Shown here: positions 8,425 to 16,833 of the stretch, in pieces | Layout: each line of letters begins with the position of its first letter | Numbering within the stretch: the first letter of the stretch is position 1 | Origin: Alphaproteobacteria bacterium | GTDB lineage: Bacteria; Pseudomonadota; Alphaproteobacteria; Micavibrionales; Micavibrionaceae | Length of the DNA: 64,000 bases | Assembly: GCA_018608245.1 (NCBI GenBank) | Contig: JABAZY010000061.1 | Location: forward strand, 1 to 64,000 | Reading direction: 5' to 3' | Program-made: the position numbers and the translations under genes | The notes under the pieces: model-generated | Seen by the model: only the letters and a program-made list of their open reading frames with translations | Told to the model about the DNA's origin: nothing | Database searches by the model: none

Positions 8425-8940
8425 ATGGAGAAAATCATCTACGGATTGCATAACACGCCTCTGGGGCAGGTTATTTTAGCGAAAAGCACTAAGGGGCTTT
8501 GCTGGATAGGTTTTATGACGACTGTCGCGCAAGGGTCCTATAAGGGCGATGCGTTGGAGCGGATGCAAAGTTTTCTACCTCAAGCAGAATTTATCCATGA
8601 TGATAGTGCCGTTAAGGGCGACGTTGAGGCTGTTATCAAAGCGTGGAAGTTAGATGATTTCGGTCAATTGACACTAGATTTGCGCGGCACAGAATTTCAA
8701 AAATCCGTATGGCAAGCTCTCCTCAAAATTCCAAAAGGTAAGCTTGTGACTTATGGTGATGTAGCGAATGATATTGATCGCCCTAAAGCTTATCGCGCGG
8801 TGGGGACGGCCGTGGGTGAAAATCCATTATCGTTGATTATCCCTTGTCATCGTGTAGTGCAGGCATCTGGCGCGTTGGGTAATTATGGCTGGGGTTTGCC
8901 AGTGAAGGAAAAATTGCTTGAGTTGGAAAAAGCGATTTAG
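8425..8940 (+). CDS. ogt: Methylated-DNA--[protein]-cysteine S-methyltransferase
   Basis: Suicide repair protein that removes alkyl groups from O6-alkylguanine. The active-site motif IPCHRVV has its acceptor Cys at residue 141, preceded by the DNA-binding helix-turn-helix segment (FQKSVWQALLKIPKG, TYGDVA). At 171 residues it is a stand-alone Ogt without an Ada regulatory domain. It is divergent from the asparaginase-like gene with only ~48 bp between the chosen starts. A terminator follows. Confidence 0.95.
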   Translation: MEKIIYGLHNTPLGQVILAKSTKGLCWIGFMTTVAQGSYKGDALERMQSFLPQAEFIHDDSAVKGDVEAVIKAWKLDDFGQLTLDLRGTEFQKSVWQALLKIPKGKLVTYGDVANDIDRPKAYRAVGTAVGENPLSLIIPCHRVVQASGALGNYGWGLPVKEKLLELEKAI

Positions 8941-8948
8941 CCATAAAG

Positions 8949-8978
8949 AAAACCGCCAAACATGCGTTAGGCGGTTTT
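8949..8978. terminator. Bidirectional intrinsic terminator between ogt and rpsU
   Basis: A 9-bp perfect stem, AAAACCGCC (8949-8957) with GGCGGTTTT (8970-8978), has a 12-base loop. The A/T ends give a T-run in both directions, so it can serve both convergent genes. Confidence 0.8.
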
Positions 8979-9028
8979 ATTAAATTATTAGATCCAAATA
9001 AATTTAGGATATTTAAGAAGTTGAAAAA

Positions 9029-9226
9029 TTAGTATTCGCTTTTCTTACGTGCAGTTTTACGTGAACGGCGAATATTTTCCTGTTTCTCACGTTTGCGTTT
9101 TTCACACGGCTTCTCAAAATCACGACGCATTTTCATTTCACGGAAGAGTCCTTCACGCTGCATTTTTTTCTTCAACACACGTAGTGCTTGATCGACGTTA
9201 TTATCACGAACGGATACAGTTACCAA
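9029..9226 (-). CDS. rpsU: 30S ribosomal protein S21
   Basis: Small basic ribosomal protein of 65 residues with the family start [21 protein letters not shown]-type sequence and a Lys/Arg-rich tail. The start codon is TTG (9226-9224), not ATG: the reading frame begins VTVSVRDN and a strong extended Shine-Dalgarno AGAGGTGATT lies at 9240-9231. No in-frame ATG exists before the conserved region. Confidence 0.95.
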   Translation of the reverse strand: MVTVSVRDNNVDQALRVLKKKMQREGLFREMKMRRDFEKPCEKRKREKQENIRRSRKTARKKSEY

Positions 9227-9343
9227 TTAAAATCACCTCTTTCTTATTTGGTCTTTTGGCCATTTGGCGTTATAAATACGTGACTTAATTACCCTTAATG
9301 AAGGGCTAAATCAAGTAATAATAAGGATTTGTAGGTTAATTAT

Positions 9344-11107
9344 ATGCTATTTCACCGTTTTTACCTAATTGGAGCGCTATTTTGCTTTGTTTTCACTGGT
9401 GTAGCGCCTTTGAACGCAAAAGAGGGCGTGGTGCGCCCAGCGCCTGAGAGCGCCACGGGGATTGATAAGAAATCAGCCGTTATTGGGCAAAACATGATGG
9501 TTGTGAGTGCGCACCCGCTGGCGACCCAAGCAGGTTATGATATTTTGAAAAAGGGCGGTAGTGCCGCTGATGCGGCAATTGCTGTGCAACTTGTGTTGGG
9601 GATGGTTGAACCGCAATCATCTGGCCTTGGGGGCGGTGGTTTCGTTCTTTATTATGATGCGGCGAATAAGCAACTTATTACATTAGATGGACGTGAGACT
9701 GCACCCGATAATGCGGGTAAGCATTTATTCATGGATAATGAAGGTAAACCGTTAGGGTTTTATGAAGCGTCCATTGGCGGTCGCTCAGTTGGCACGCCTG
9801 GTTTGTTACGCATGATGGAAAAACTTCATCAATGGCATGGCAAAAATAATTGGAGTGATTTATTCACGCCTGCTATTCGTGTCGCAGAAAAAGGATTTAC
9901 TGTTTCCCCACGTTTGCATCAACAGCTTTTAAAAGAGCGTGGTCGTTTTGAAATAGATATAGATGCCAAATTATATTTTTATCCTGATGTTGATAACCCA
10001 TTGCGGGTAGGCGATGTGGTTACAAATATTAAATACGCAAACACGTTGAAAAAAATTGCCATGAATGGCGCAGACTATTTTTATGAAGATGAGTTGGCGC
10101 AAGATATTGTTGCGAAAGTCCGTGATTTACCAACGAAGCGTGGGTTGATATCTGTTGAAGATATGGCGGCGTATGAAGCCAAAGAACGTGCGGCGGTGTG
10201 TGGTAATTACCGCACGTATAAAGTCTGCTCTATGGGGCAACCTTCTAGTGGGGGGCTTACGCTGTTGATGACGTTAGGGATTTTAGATCATTTTGATTTG
10301 CGCTCTATGGGCCCTAATGATCCTAAGAGCTGGCATCTAATTTCGGAGGCTAGTCGCTTGGCGTTTGCGGATCGTAATCAATATATGGCCGATCCGGATT
10401 TTGTTGAAACGCCAGATACAAAATTATTGGACGCTGGATATCTAAAGGAACGTGCTGAATTTATTTCATCAGAAGGCGCGATGAAAAAAGTAACGGCAGG
10501 TATTCCGCCAGAATGGATAACCGAGGAAGAAAATGGGGTAGATGATTCAATTAAGCCACCAGGCACGTCACACATTACAGTTGTTGATGGACTGGGTAAT
10601 ATTGTGTCGATGACAAGTTCAATTGAAAATGCATTTGGCTCGCGGTTGATGGTTGAAGGGTTTTTGTTAAATAATCAACTCACTGATTTTTCTTTTAAAC
10701 CGTATGACGATGAAGGAAATTTAATTGCTAATAGTGTGGTGGGGAATAAACGTCCTCGGTCATCAATGGCGCCGACTATTATTTTCGATGAGGCGGGTGA
10801 GCCTGTATTGGCTATTGGGTCAGCTGGTGGAAGTCGTATTATTGGTTTTGTGTTGCAACGTATTATTGCTGTGCTGGATTGGGATATGGGCATCCAAAGT
10901 GCGCTGGATATGCCTAATATTGTCCACCGTGGGAAGAAGCTTGAGGTTGAGGTGAGTGGGATGGATTTTGCTGAACCGCTTAAAGATTTAGGGCATCCTA
11001 TTGAAGTTGGCCCTATGAATAGCGGGTTAACGGCTATTCATTTCAAAGATGGTAAGATTATTGGTGCCGCTGATCCACGCCGTGACGGTGTGGCTATGGG
11101 CGAGTAG
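9344..11107 (+). CDS. ggt: Gamma-glutamyltranspeptidase
   Basis: Periplasmic Ntn-hydrolase that cleaves gamma-glutamyl bonds of glutathione and related peptides. It has a signal peptide (LIGALFCFVFTGVAPLNA, then KEG). Autoprocessing should occur before Thr408 in PPGTSHITVVDG, the equivalent of the TTH motif, giving large and small subunits. GSAGGSRII provides the oxyanion and substrate contacts. The length of 587 residues is typical. Neighbours give no pathway context. Confidence 0.95.
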   Translation: MLFHRFYLIGALFCFVFTGVAPLNAKEGVVRPAPESATGIDKKSAVIGQNMMVVSAHPLATQAGYDILKKGGSAADAAIAVQLVLGMVEPQSSGLGGGGFVLYYDAANKQLITLDGRETAPDNAGKHLFMDNEGKPLGFYEASIGGRSVGTPGLLRMMEKLHQWHGKNNWSDLFTPAIRVAEKGFTVSPRLHQQLLKERGRFEIDIDAKLYFYPDVDNPLRVGDVVTNIKYANTLKKIAMNGADYFYEDELAQDIVAKVRDLPTKRGLISVEDMAAYEAKERAAVCGNYRTYKVCSMGQPSSGGLTLLMTLGILDHFDLRSMGPNDPKSWHLISEASRLAFADRNQYMADPDFVETPDTKLLDAGYLKERAEFISSEGAMKKVTAGIPPEWITEEENGVDDSIKPPGTSHITVVDGLGNIVSMTSSIENAFGSRLMVEGFLLNNQLTDFSFKPYDDEGNLIANSVVGNKRPRSSMAPTIIFDEAGEPVLAIGSAGGSRIIGFVLQRIIAVLDWDMGIQSALDMPNIVHRGKKLEVEVSGMDFAEPLKDLGHPIEVGPMNSGLTAIHFKDGKIIGAADPRRDGVAMGE

Positions 11108-11120
11108 TTTAGCTACATAA

Positions 11121-11149
11121 TTGGCAATAATGGTTATTTATGACATAAT
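11121..11149 (+). promoter_or_regulatory. Candidate promoter for aqpZ
   Basis: TTGGCA (11121-11126), a 17-bp spacer and CATAAT (11144-11149), about 50 bp upstream of the start codon; each hexamer deviates from consensus at one position. Confidence 0.55.
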
Positions 11150-11201
11150 CTTACTCGGAGCGTTCGTTCCTTCTAAATTAAAAAACATATAAGAGGTTAT
11201 C

Positions 11202-11906
11202 ATGAAAAAAGAATTTGCTGAATTTATAGGTACTTTCACGCTTGTTTTGTTTGGATGCGGTGCTGCCGTTATCGCTGGAGAACAAATTGGTGTGTTAGGT
11301 ATTTCGTTTGCGTTTGGCCTTGCGTTAATTGCAATGGCCTATGGTATTGGGGCTGTATCAGGCTGTCATATTAACCCTGCTGTTAGTCTTGGCGCTCTTA
11401 TTGCTGGGCGTATGTCTGTGATTGATTGTATTCGTTATATGATTGCACAATGTGCAGGTGGTATAGCAGGTGCCTTTGTGCTCTTGACAATTATGAATGG
11501 TCAATTGGCAGGGTATGATGTTGCAGCTTCTGGCTTAGGTCAAAATGGTTGGGGGGCAGGTTACCTTGGTGAATTTGATATGCATGCTGCTTTACTGTTT
11601 GAAGTTGTTGCAACTTTCTTATTCATGACCGTTATCTTAGGGGCAACAAATGATGATGCACATCCTGCGATCGCTGGCTTGGCTATTGGTTTAACATTGG
11701 TTGTCATTCATATTGTTGGTATCCAAGTCACGGGCGTTTCTGTGAACCCAGCACGTAGCTTAGGGCCAGCATTATTTGTTGGTGGTCAAGCGATGGAGCA
11801 GTTATGGCTCTTTATTGCAGCCCCTTTTGCAGGTGCAGTATTAGCAGCGTTAAGATACCGTTTCTGTATTCTAACGGGCGCCTGTTGCGGCACTTGTAAG
11901 AAATAA
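11202..11906 (+). CDS. aqpZ: Aquaporin Z-type water channel
   Basis: Inner-membrane MIP channel with six membrane segments. The two pore motifs are HINPAVS (Asn58) and SVNPARS (Asn182). The selectivity-filter residues look water-type rather than glycerol-type, with His in VVIHIVG and Arg in NPAR. The length of 234 residues is normal. The C-terminus ends with an unusual Cys-rich tail (GACCGTC). AAGAGG sits five bases upstream of the ATG. It is monocistronic between its own promoter and terminator. Confidence 0.95.
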   Translation: MKKEFAEFIGTFTLVLFGCGAAVIAGEQIGVLGISFAFGLALIAMAYGIGAVSGCHINPAVSLGALIAGRMSVIDCIRYMIAQCAGGIAGAFVLLTIMNGQLAGYDVAASGLGQNGWGAGYLGEFDMHAALLFEVVATFLFMTVILGATNDDAHPAIAGLAIGLTLVVIHIVGIQVTGVSVNPARSLGPALFVGGQAMEQLWLFIAAPFAGAVLAALRYRFCILTGACCGTCKK

Positions 11907-11926
11907 CAAATCTATATAATTTTAAG

Positions 11927-11960
11927 AAAAGCGGCCTAAAGATAATAGGCCGCTTTTTTT
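11927..11960 (+). terminator. Intrinsic terminator of aqpZ
   Basis: An 11-bp perfect stem, AAAAGCGGCCT (11927-11937) with AGGCCGCTTTT (11947-11957), has a 9-base loop and continues into a T-run to 11960. Confidence 0.92.
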
Positions 11961-12019
11961 ATTGGTATAATATTAAAACAAGGTCATAACATCACAAATT
12001 TATAAAACAAGGGTGTGTG

Positions 12020-12353
12020 ATGAGTAATGTTGTGAAGCTTGAAGATTTTAAATTAAAAGCTAGTCAAACATTTGGTATAGCCCGTGAGGGTGAAGCTATT
12101 AACATAGCTGTGCCTGATTTAAAGAGGATAGCTATCGTCACTATTAGTTCTCAAGAACCTGCGCTTAATCAAGTTATGGTAGAAAAAAACCCTGGATGGA
12201 TCAGAAACACCATCACGTGATATTGCAGATTCTATTTCACATGCGGCGTTCGGTACGTCTGCTGAGTTTACACGCCAAAACAGAGACACTAAAGAAGAAA
12301 CTGTTTACGTTGGTATTAGCGGATATATCCCTAAGACATTAGAGGCAGCTTAG
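12020..12353 (+). pseudogene. Small unknown protein, frameshifted in an A7 run
   Basis: From ATG 12020 (AAGGG seven bases upstream) the frame reads MSNVVKLEDFKLKAS and then hits a stop at 12218-12220, shortly after a run of seven A (12183-12189). Removing one A restores a frame that continues through VEKTLDGSETPSRD ... YVGISGYIPKTLEAA to a TAG at 12351-12353, about 110 residues in total. The downstream frame has coding character and ends exactly at a terminator. The shift could be a sequencing error, a real mutation or slippage at the homopolymer. I recognise no family. Confidence 0.55.
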
Positions 12354-12370
12354 TTTTAAGCTGCTTTTTT
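12345..12370. terminator. Intrinsic terminator overlapping both convergent stop codons
   Basis: The stem GCAGCTTA (12345-12352) and TAAGCTGC (12357-12364) with loop GTTT is followed by T6. The plus gene's TAG and yejF's TAA both lie inside the hairpin, so coding sequence of both genes supplies the stem. The T-run favours the plus-strand transcript. Confidence 0.75.
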
Positions 12371-13981
12371 CTTCTTTGTTTTTAAATTGAGCGCAGCTTC
12401 TAGGAGAGTTTTTGTGTAATCTTCTTTTGGTGCTTTGAATATTGCACTAGCTTTTCCGCTTTCGACGACTTTACCATTTTTCATGACAATTAAATCATGC
12501 GCCATAGCACGGACAACGCGAAGATCATGGCTAATGAATAGGTAAGCCAAGTTATGCTCTTTTTGTAATTCACGGAGAAGGTCAATTATTTCCACTTGCA
12601 CAGAAACATCTAACGCACTTGTTGGCTCGTCTAACACCACGAACTTAGGGTTTAAAATCATGGCGCGGGCAATGGCAATACGTTGGCGTTGACCACCAGA
12701 AAATTCATGCGGGTAGCGGTGACGTGTTTCAGGATCAAGGTGAACTTTTTTAAGCACATCAACGATTAAGTCATCACGTCCTTGTTCGTCCAAGTCTTTA
12801 CGGTGAATTTTCAGGCCTTCTTCAATAATGCCAGCTACACTCATGCGGGGAGAAAGGGCGCTGAAAGGGTCTTGAAAAACAATTTGTAAGTCGGAACGCA
12901 AAGGGGTCATTTCCTTACGGGAGAATTTAGAAATATCTTTCTCGTTATAATTAATGCTTCCTTCTCCGTTAAGTAAGCGTAATAAAGCAAGCCCAAGCGT
13001 TGATTTACCAGAGCCACTTTCACCGACAATACCAACAGTGTGACCAGATTTAATTTCTACATCTATGCCGTCAACAGCCTTTACCCAGCCAACAGTCTTG
13101 CCACGCCAGCTTTTCTTGTTTGGAAAATGCACCTTGATATTATCGCCTGTAATCACAGGTAATGAATTTTTTGCAGGCGCTGAGGCTGTGCCCTTAGGCT
13201 GGGCATTTAATAATTTTTGAGAATAGGCGTGTTCAGGTTTTTTGAATATAGCTTTGACCGTGTTCTGCTCAACAATTTCACCTTGTTGCATCACACACAC
13301 ATGATCTGCAAATTTCTCAACGATGGATAAATCATGCGTGATCATTAGCATCGCCATGTTCAGCTCGTTTTGAAGTTCTTCTAATAACTCTAGAATTTCA
13401 GCTTGTACCGTTACGTCCAAGGCCGTTGTTGGTTCATCTGCAATTAATAATTCAGGATCATTGGCAAGCGCCATTGCAATCATCACCCGCTGACGTTGAC
13501 CACCAGAGAGTTCATGAGGGTAGGCGTTAAGGCGTTCCTTCATCATAGGAAGTTGTACCATGTCGAGCAGTTCTTTAACGCGCGTACGGGCATCGGATTC
13601 ATTCATTTTTTGATGTAGACGCAAGACTTCGCCAATTTGACGCTCAATAGAATGAAGTGGATTTAACGCAGTCATGGGTTCTTGAAAAACCATACCAATT
13701 TGACTGCCGCGAATATGGCGCATGAAACCATCCTGTTTACCGACAAGTTCTTCGCCATTGAATTTAATACTGGATGGAATTGGGTGTGAGGCAAGCGGGT
13801 AGGGAAGTAGTTGCATGATTGACATAGCCGTTACAGACTTGCCCGATCCGCTTTCGCCGACGAGGGCGACTGTTTGCCCTTCTTCAATAGTGAAGCTGGC
13901 ATCCTTTACGGCATGGAAGACACGTTGATTGCTCGTGAAATCAACATTTAAGTTTTTAACTTGTAATAATGGCGTTTTCAT
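12356..13981 (-). CDS. yejF: Oligopeptide/microcin C-type ABC transporter, duplicated ATP-binding protein
   Basis: Energises peptide import through the YejBE permease. Two full ATPase domains are fused in 541 residues. Each has Walker A GESGSGKS (near residues 42 and 324), a signature motif (LSGGQRQR and FSGGQRQR) and a Walker B/H-loop region (LLIADEPTTALD, FVVLDEPTSALD). The partner genes yejE, yejB and yejA lie 7-15 kb upstream on the same strand, separated by the arginine operon and other genes. Confidence 0.9.
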   Translation of the reverse strand: MKTPLLQVKNLNVDFTSNQRVFHAVKDASFTIEEGQTVALVGESGSGKSVTAMSIMQLLPYPLASHPIPSSIKFNGEELVGKQDGFMRHIRGSQIGMVFQEPMTALNPLHSIERQIGEVLRLHQKMNESDARTRVKELLDMVQLPMMKERLNAYPHELSGGQRQRVMIAMALANDPELLIADEPTTALDVTVQAEILELLEELQNELNMAMLMITHDLSIVEKFADHVCVMQQGEIVEQNTVKAIFKKPEHAYSQKLLNAQPKGTASAPAKNSLPVITGDNIKVHFPNKKSWRGKTVGWVKAVDGIDVEIKSGHTVGIVGESGSGKSTLGLALLRLLNGEGSINYNEKDISKFSRKEMTPLRSDLQIVFQDPFSALSPRMSVAGIIEEGLKIHRKDLDEQGRDDLIVDVLKKVHLDPETRHRYPHEFSGGQRQRIAIARAMILNPKFVVLDEPTSALDVSVQVEIIDLLRELQKEHNLAYLFISHDLRVVRAMAHDLIVMKNGKVVESGKASAIFKAPKEDYTKTLLEAALNLKTKKKKAA

Positions 13982-14182
13982 CCCATATTTTTAGCTTAAT
14001 TCGCACTGGTTTAGAAGGGGAAAGGCAGAGTTATTAGGCTATTTGTCTCTGTCGTCCTGAAAACGTTAGTGGTGAAGGGTCTGTGAATTCGGCTTTTAAT
14101 AGCTTTTCCTTGAGTTGTAAGGGATTTTGTAATAATAATGGGGCATATATATTATTCATACAGATTGATAGGAGACTTCATC

Positions 14183-14833
14183 ATGGATTTAGTAAAATTA
14201 TTACAGGCTTCAGGCCAGCAAGATCAAATTATTAGCGCTTTAACGAAGCAGTTTGGGTTAGATCAATCACAAACAAGTGCTGTTATGGGGCAAGTCATGG
14301 GCGCGCTTAAGGGCGGTATGCAAAAGCAAGCAACGCAAGGTGGTGTAAAGCCATTAATCAATGCCGTGATGAAAGGAAATCACGGGCAATATATTGAGCA
14401 ACCACAACAGCTAATGAATGCAGAAGCAGAAGGTAATGCTGTTTTAGGACATTTGTTGGGTAGTAAAGATGTTAGCCGTGCGTTAGCGGGAAAAGTTGAG
14501 CAAGACACAGGCGTTAGTTCAGCTATCATTAAGAAAATGTTACCTATATTGGCCATGGCAGCGATGGGCGCAATGAGCAAAAATTTGAAACCTTCAGCTT
14601 CAGGTAACCAAGGTAATGTGTCTGGTGCAGGTGGCTTATTAGGAAGCCTTAGTGCTTTAGCTGGTGGCCGTGGTGGAAATGCTGGCGGCGGTATGGCGAG
14701 CATGCTTGGTGGTTTATTGGGCGCAAAAGGCGGCGCGAATAAGCAGGGTATGGCGAATATCATGAGCATGTTAGATCAAAATCAAGATGGTAATCCGCTT
14801 GATGATATCATGAAAATGGTTGGTAAACGTTAA
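14183..14833 (+). CDS. DUF937-like Gly/Ala-rich protein
   Basis: The start is ATG 14183 with AGGAGA at 14170-14175; the upstream in-frame ATG at 14138 lacks such a site. The 216-residue product begins MDLVKLLQASGQQDQI and has helical repeats with Ala/Gly/Met-rich segments. The C-terminal half contains long Gly-rich runs (GGLLGSLSALAGGRGGN). The pattern LGxLLGSKDVSRALAGKVEQDTGVSS, followed by a MLPILAMAAMG helix, is that of DUF937 proteins, whose role is unknown. It is convergent with the next gene. Confidence 0.7.
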   Translation: MDLVKLLQASGQQDQIISALTKQFGLDQSQTSAVMGQVMGALKGGMQKQATQGGVKPLINAVMKGNHGQYIEQPQQLMNAEAEGNAVLGHLLGSKDVSRALAGKVEQDTGVSSAIIKKMLPILAMAAMGAMSKNLKPSASGNQGNVSGAGGLLGSLSALAGGRGGNAGGGMASMLGGLLGAKGGANKQGMANIMSMLDQNQDGNPLDDIMKMVGKR

Positions 14834-14840
14834 GGGAAGA

Positions 14841-15839
14841 TTATCCGCCTAGGCCTGGAGCTGCTGCGGCGGGTTGCATTTCTGCGACATCTAATTTTGG
14901 TTGAGTGAAATCTTGGCCGGCCGCAAGTTGAATGGTGACTGCTGGTTCTGCCAAGTTTGGATCATTAGAAGCGGGTGCTTGAAATTGATCTGATAATGCG
15001 CCCATTGTGATAGGTTCGTCAAAAGATGCGCTTCCGATAGATAATTTATTTTCAGCGCTGAAGGCAAATTGTTCAGACACAGTTAGCGATTCTTGAAGAG
15101 AGGTATCCATAAGCTTTTCTGGCATAGATGGATTGCGCGTTGTTTCAACTGCAACAGCTTCTTGAATTCTGGCTTCATCACTGGTGGTAAAAGAATCTGG
15201 CGTCACCAGTTTTTGTGATAAGAAATCTATTTCTGTATCAGGGGTAACATCCGTATCAACAATAATATCATTATTATTATCAAGCTTAACATCGGCTAAT
15301 TCATCAATGTCTGGCGTTTCTTTTCTGTCACGCTGTATGCTGTCTGGCTCTGTTAATGACTGTTCCGCGAGGTCATCAAGCCCATCATCGTCATTCTTTT
15401 TTGGTTTTTCTTTTTGTGTAGATTCTTTGTGATTGGTTTGATCTTTATTAACAGGTTCTTTTTCTGCTGGTCTGTTATCTCGGTTTTTAGGTTCAATGAC
15501 AGGATCATTGGCGGCAGGTTTTAATAGAGAATCTTGTTTTGGTGTTTCAGGTGCTAAAGCCATTAAGTCAACATCAGGGTTAGTTTCATTTTCAGGCTTG
15601 TTTTTATTGTTAACGTCAGATTCTTCAGAATCTAGTTCTATGGAAGGATCTTTATTGGAGCGCACATCTTGTTCGCCCTGTGATTGGAGAGGGTCATGTG
15701 TTTCATCTGCGACAAAAGCAAGTGCTTCATCTGGTGTAACTTGTTCACTTTCAACTAAAACGAGGTCGTCTTTTTTTCCCCTAAATAGCCTTAGGATGTA
15801 CTCTACCACGTCACTAACGATAGTTGTAACAGCGCTCAT
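14841..15839 (-). CDS. Hypothetical acidic, probably disordered protein
   Basis: The 332-residue protein has a short hydrophobic/amphipathic N-terminus (VTTIVSDVVEYILRLFRGKK). A very long Asp/Glu/Asn/Pro-rich region without predicted hydrophobic core follows, and the C-terminus is Ala/Pro/Gly-rich. I recognise no domain. The composition suggests an intrinsically disordered protein attached by its N-terminal helix. It lies between yejF/DUF937 and argF on the minus strand, 103 bp downstream of argF, and could be co-transcribed with the arginine operon. No terminator is visible in that gap. Confidence 0.6.
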   Translation of the reverse strand: MSAVTTIVSDVVEYILRLFRGKKDDLVLVESEQVTPDEALAFVADETHDPLQSQGEQDVRSNKDPSIELDSEESDVNNKNKPENETNPDVDLMALAPETPKQDSLLKPAANDPVIEPKNRDNRPAEKEPVNKDQTNHKESTQKEKPKKNDDDGLDDLAEQSLTEPDSIQRDRKETPDIDELADVKLDNNNDIIVDTDVTPDTEIDFLSQKLVTPDSFTTSDEARIQEAVAVETTRNPSMPEKLMDTSLQESLTVSEQFAFSAENKLSIGSASFDEPITMGALSDQFQAPASNDPNLAEPAVTIQLAAGQDFTQPKLDVAEMQPAAAAPGLGG

Positions 15840-15942
15840 GTAACTATTATACTAGATTATAAGGGTTAAATACAAATTAACTGGGCTTAAGCCAATAATA
15901 AAAATTGTTTTATTTCAATGCTTTAACATAATAAAGTGCTAA

Positions 15943-16833
15943 TCATACGTTTACTTCAGTGTCTGCAAGACACCAGGCTAAAATGGCTTTTTGTTCATGG
16001 ACTCTGTTTTCAGCTTCATCGTAGATAACACTAGCAGGAGAGGCGAGGACTTCTTCTGTCACTTCTTCTCCTCTATGGATAGGCATACAATGCGTGAAAA
16101 TTGCACTTTCTTTTGCGAGCGTCATCAGCTTTGAATTGACCTGATAAGATTCAAAAATTTCAATAGCTTTGCCTTCTTGACCCATTGATACCCATGTATC
16201 TGTTACAACAACATCAACGTCCTTAACGGCTTCTTCTGCTGTATCTACAAGATTAGCCCGTTTATCAGCTTTATGTCTTAGCGATTCAGGGACGGCTAAA
16301 GTGAGTTCAAAATCAAATTTTTCTGAAGCTTGAACGAAAGCATGGGCAACATTATTATAATCCCCTAGCCATGCAATTTTTTTACCTGCTATAGGGCCTA
16401 ATTTTTCTTCCATCGTTAAAATGCTCGCCATGATTTGGCAGGGGTGTGAATGATTCGTTAGGCCGTTAATTACAGGGATAGTGGTGTTTTCAGAAAGTTT
16501 TTTGAGTGTTGCATGATCACTCATTCTAATCATGATAGCATCCACAAAACGTGAGAGTACTTGTCCAGTATCTTCTATACTTTCCGCACCAGTCAGTTGG
16601 ATTTCATCCATACTTGTCACAATTGTGTGGCCGCCAAGTTGTTTGAAAGCCACCTCAAAAGAAAATCTTGTCCGCGTAGATTTTTTATCAAAGACCATCG
16701 CAAGTGATAAACCTTTGAATAGTTGAGGCGGATTGAACTTTAATTTTTTTAATTCATGCGCATGTGCCAAAATTTCTTTTAGCGTTTTTGCATCAATATC
16801 GTCAATATTTAGAAAATGATTTATTCCAGGCAT
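15943..16833 (-). CDS. argF: Ornithine carbamoyltransferase
   Basis: Cytosolic step of arginine synthesis: carbamoyl phosphate + ornithine to citrulline. The carbamoyl-phosphate motif STRTRFSFEVA lies near residue 52. HSHPCQIMAS, and HCMPIHRGEEV with the catalytic Cys, follow. The length of 296 residues is slightly short but within the family. The start overlaps the end of argD by 13 bases, so it is probably the last arginine gene of the operon. Confidence 0.95.
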   Translation of the reverse strand: MPGINHFLNIDDIDAKTLKEILAHAHELKKLKFNPPQLFKGLSLAMVFDKKSTRTRFSFEVAFKQLGGHTIVTSMDEIQLTGAESIEDTGQVLSRFVDAIMIRMSDHATLKKLSENTTIPVINGLTNHSHPCQIMASILTMEEKLGPIAGKKIAWLGDYNNVAHAFVQASEKFDFELTLAVPESLRHKADKRANLVDTAEEAVKDVDVVVTDTWVSMGQEGKAIEIFESYQVNSKLMTLAKESAIFTHCMPIHRGEEVTEEVLASPASVIYDEAENRVHEQKAILAWCLADTEVNV

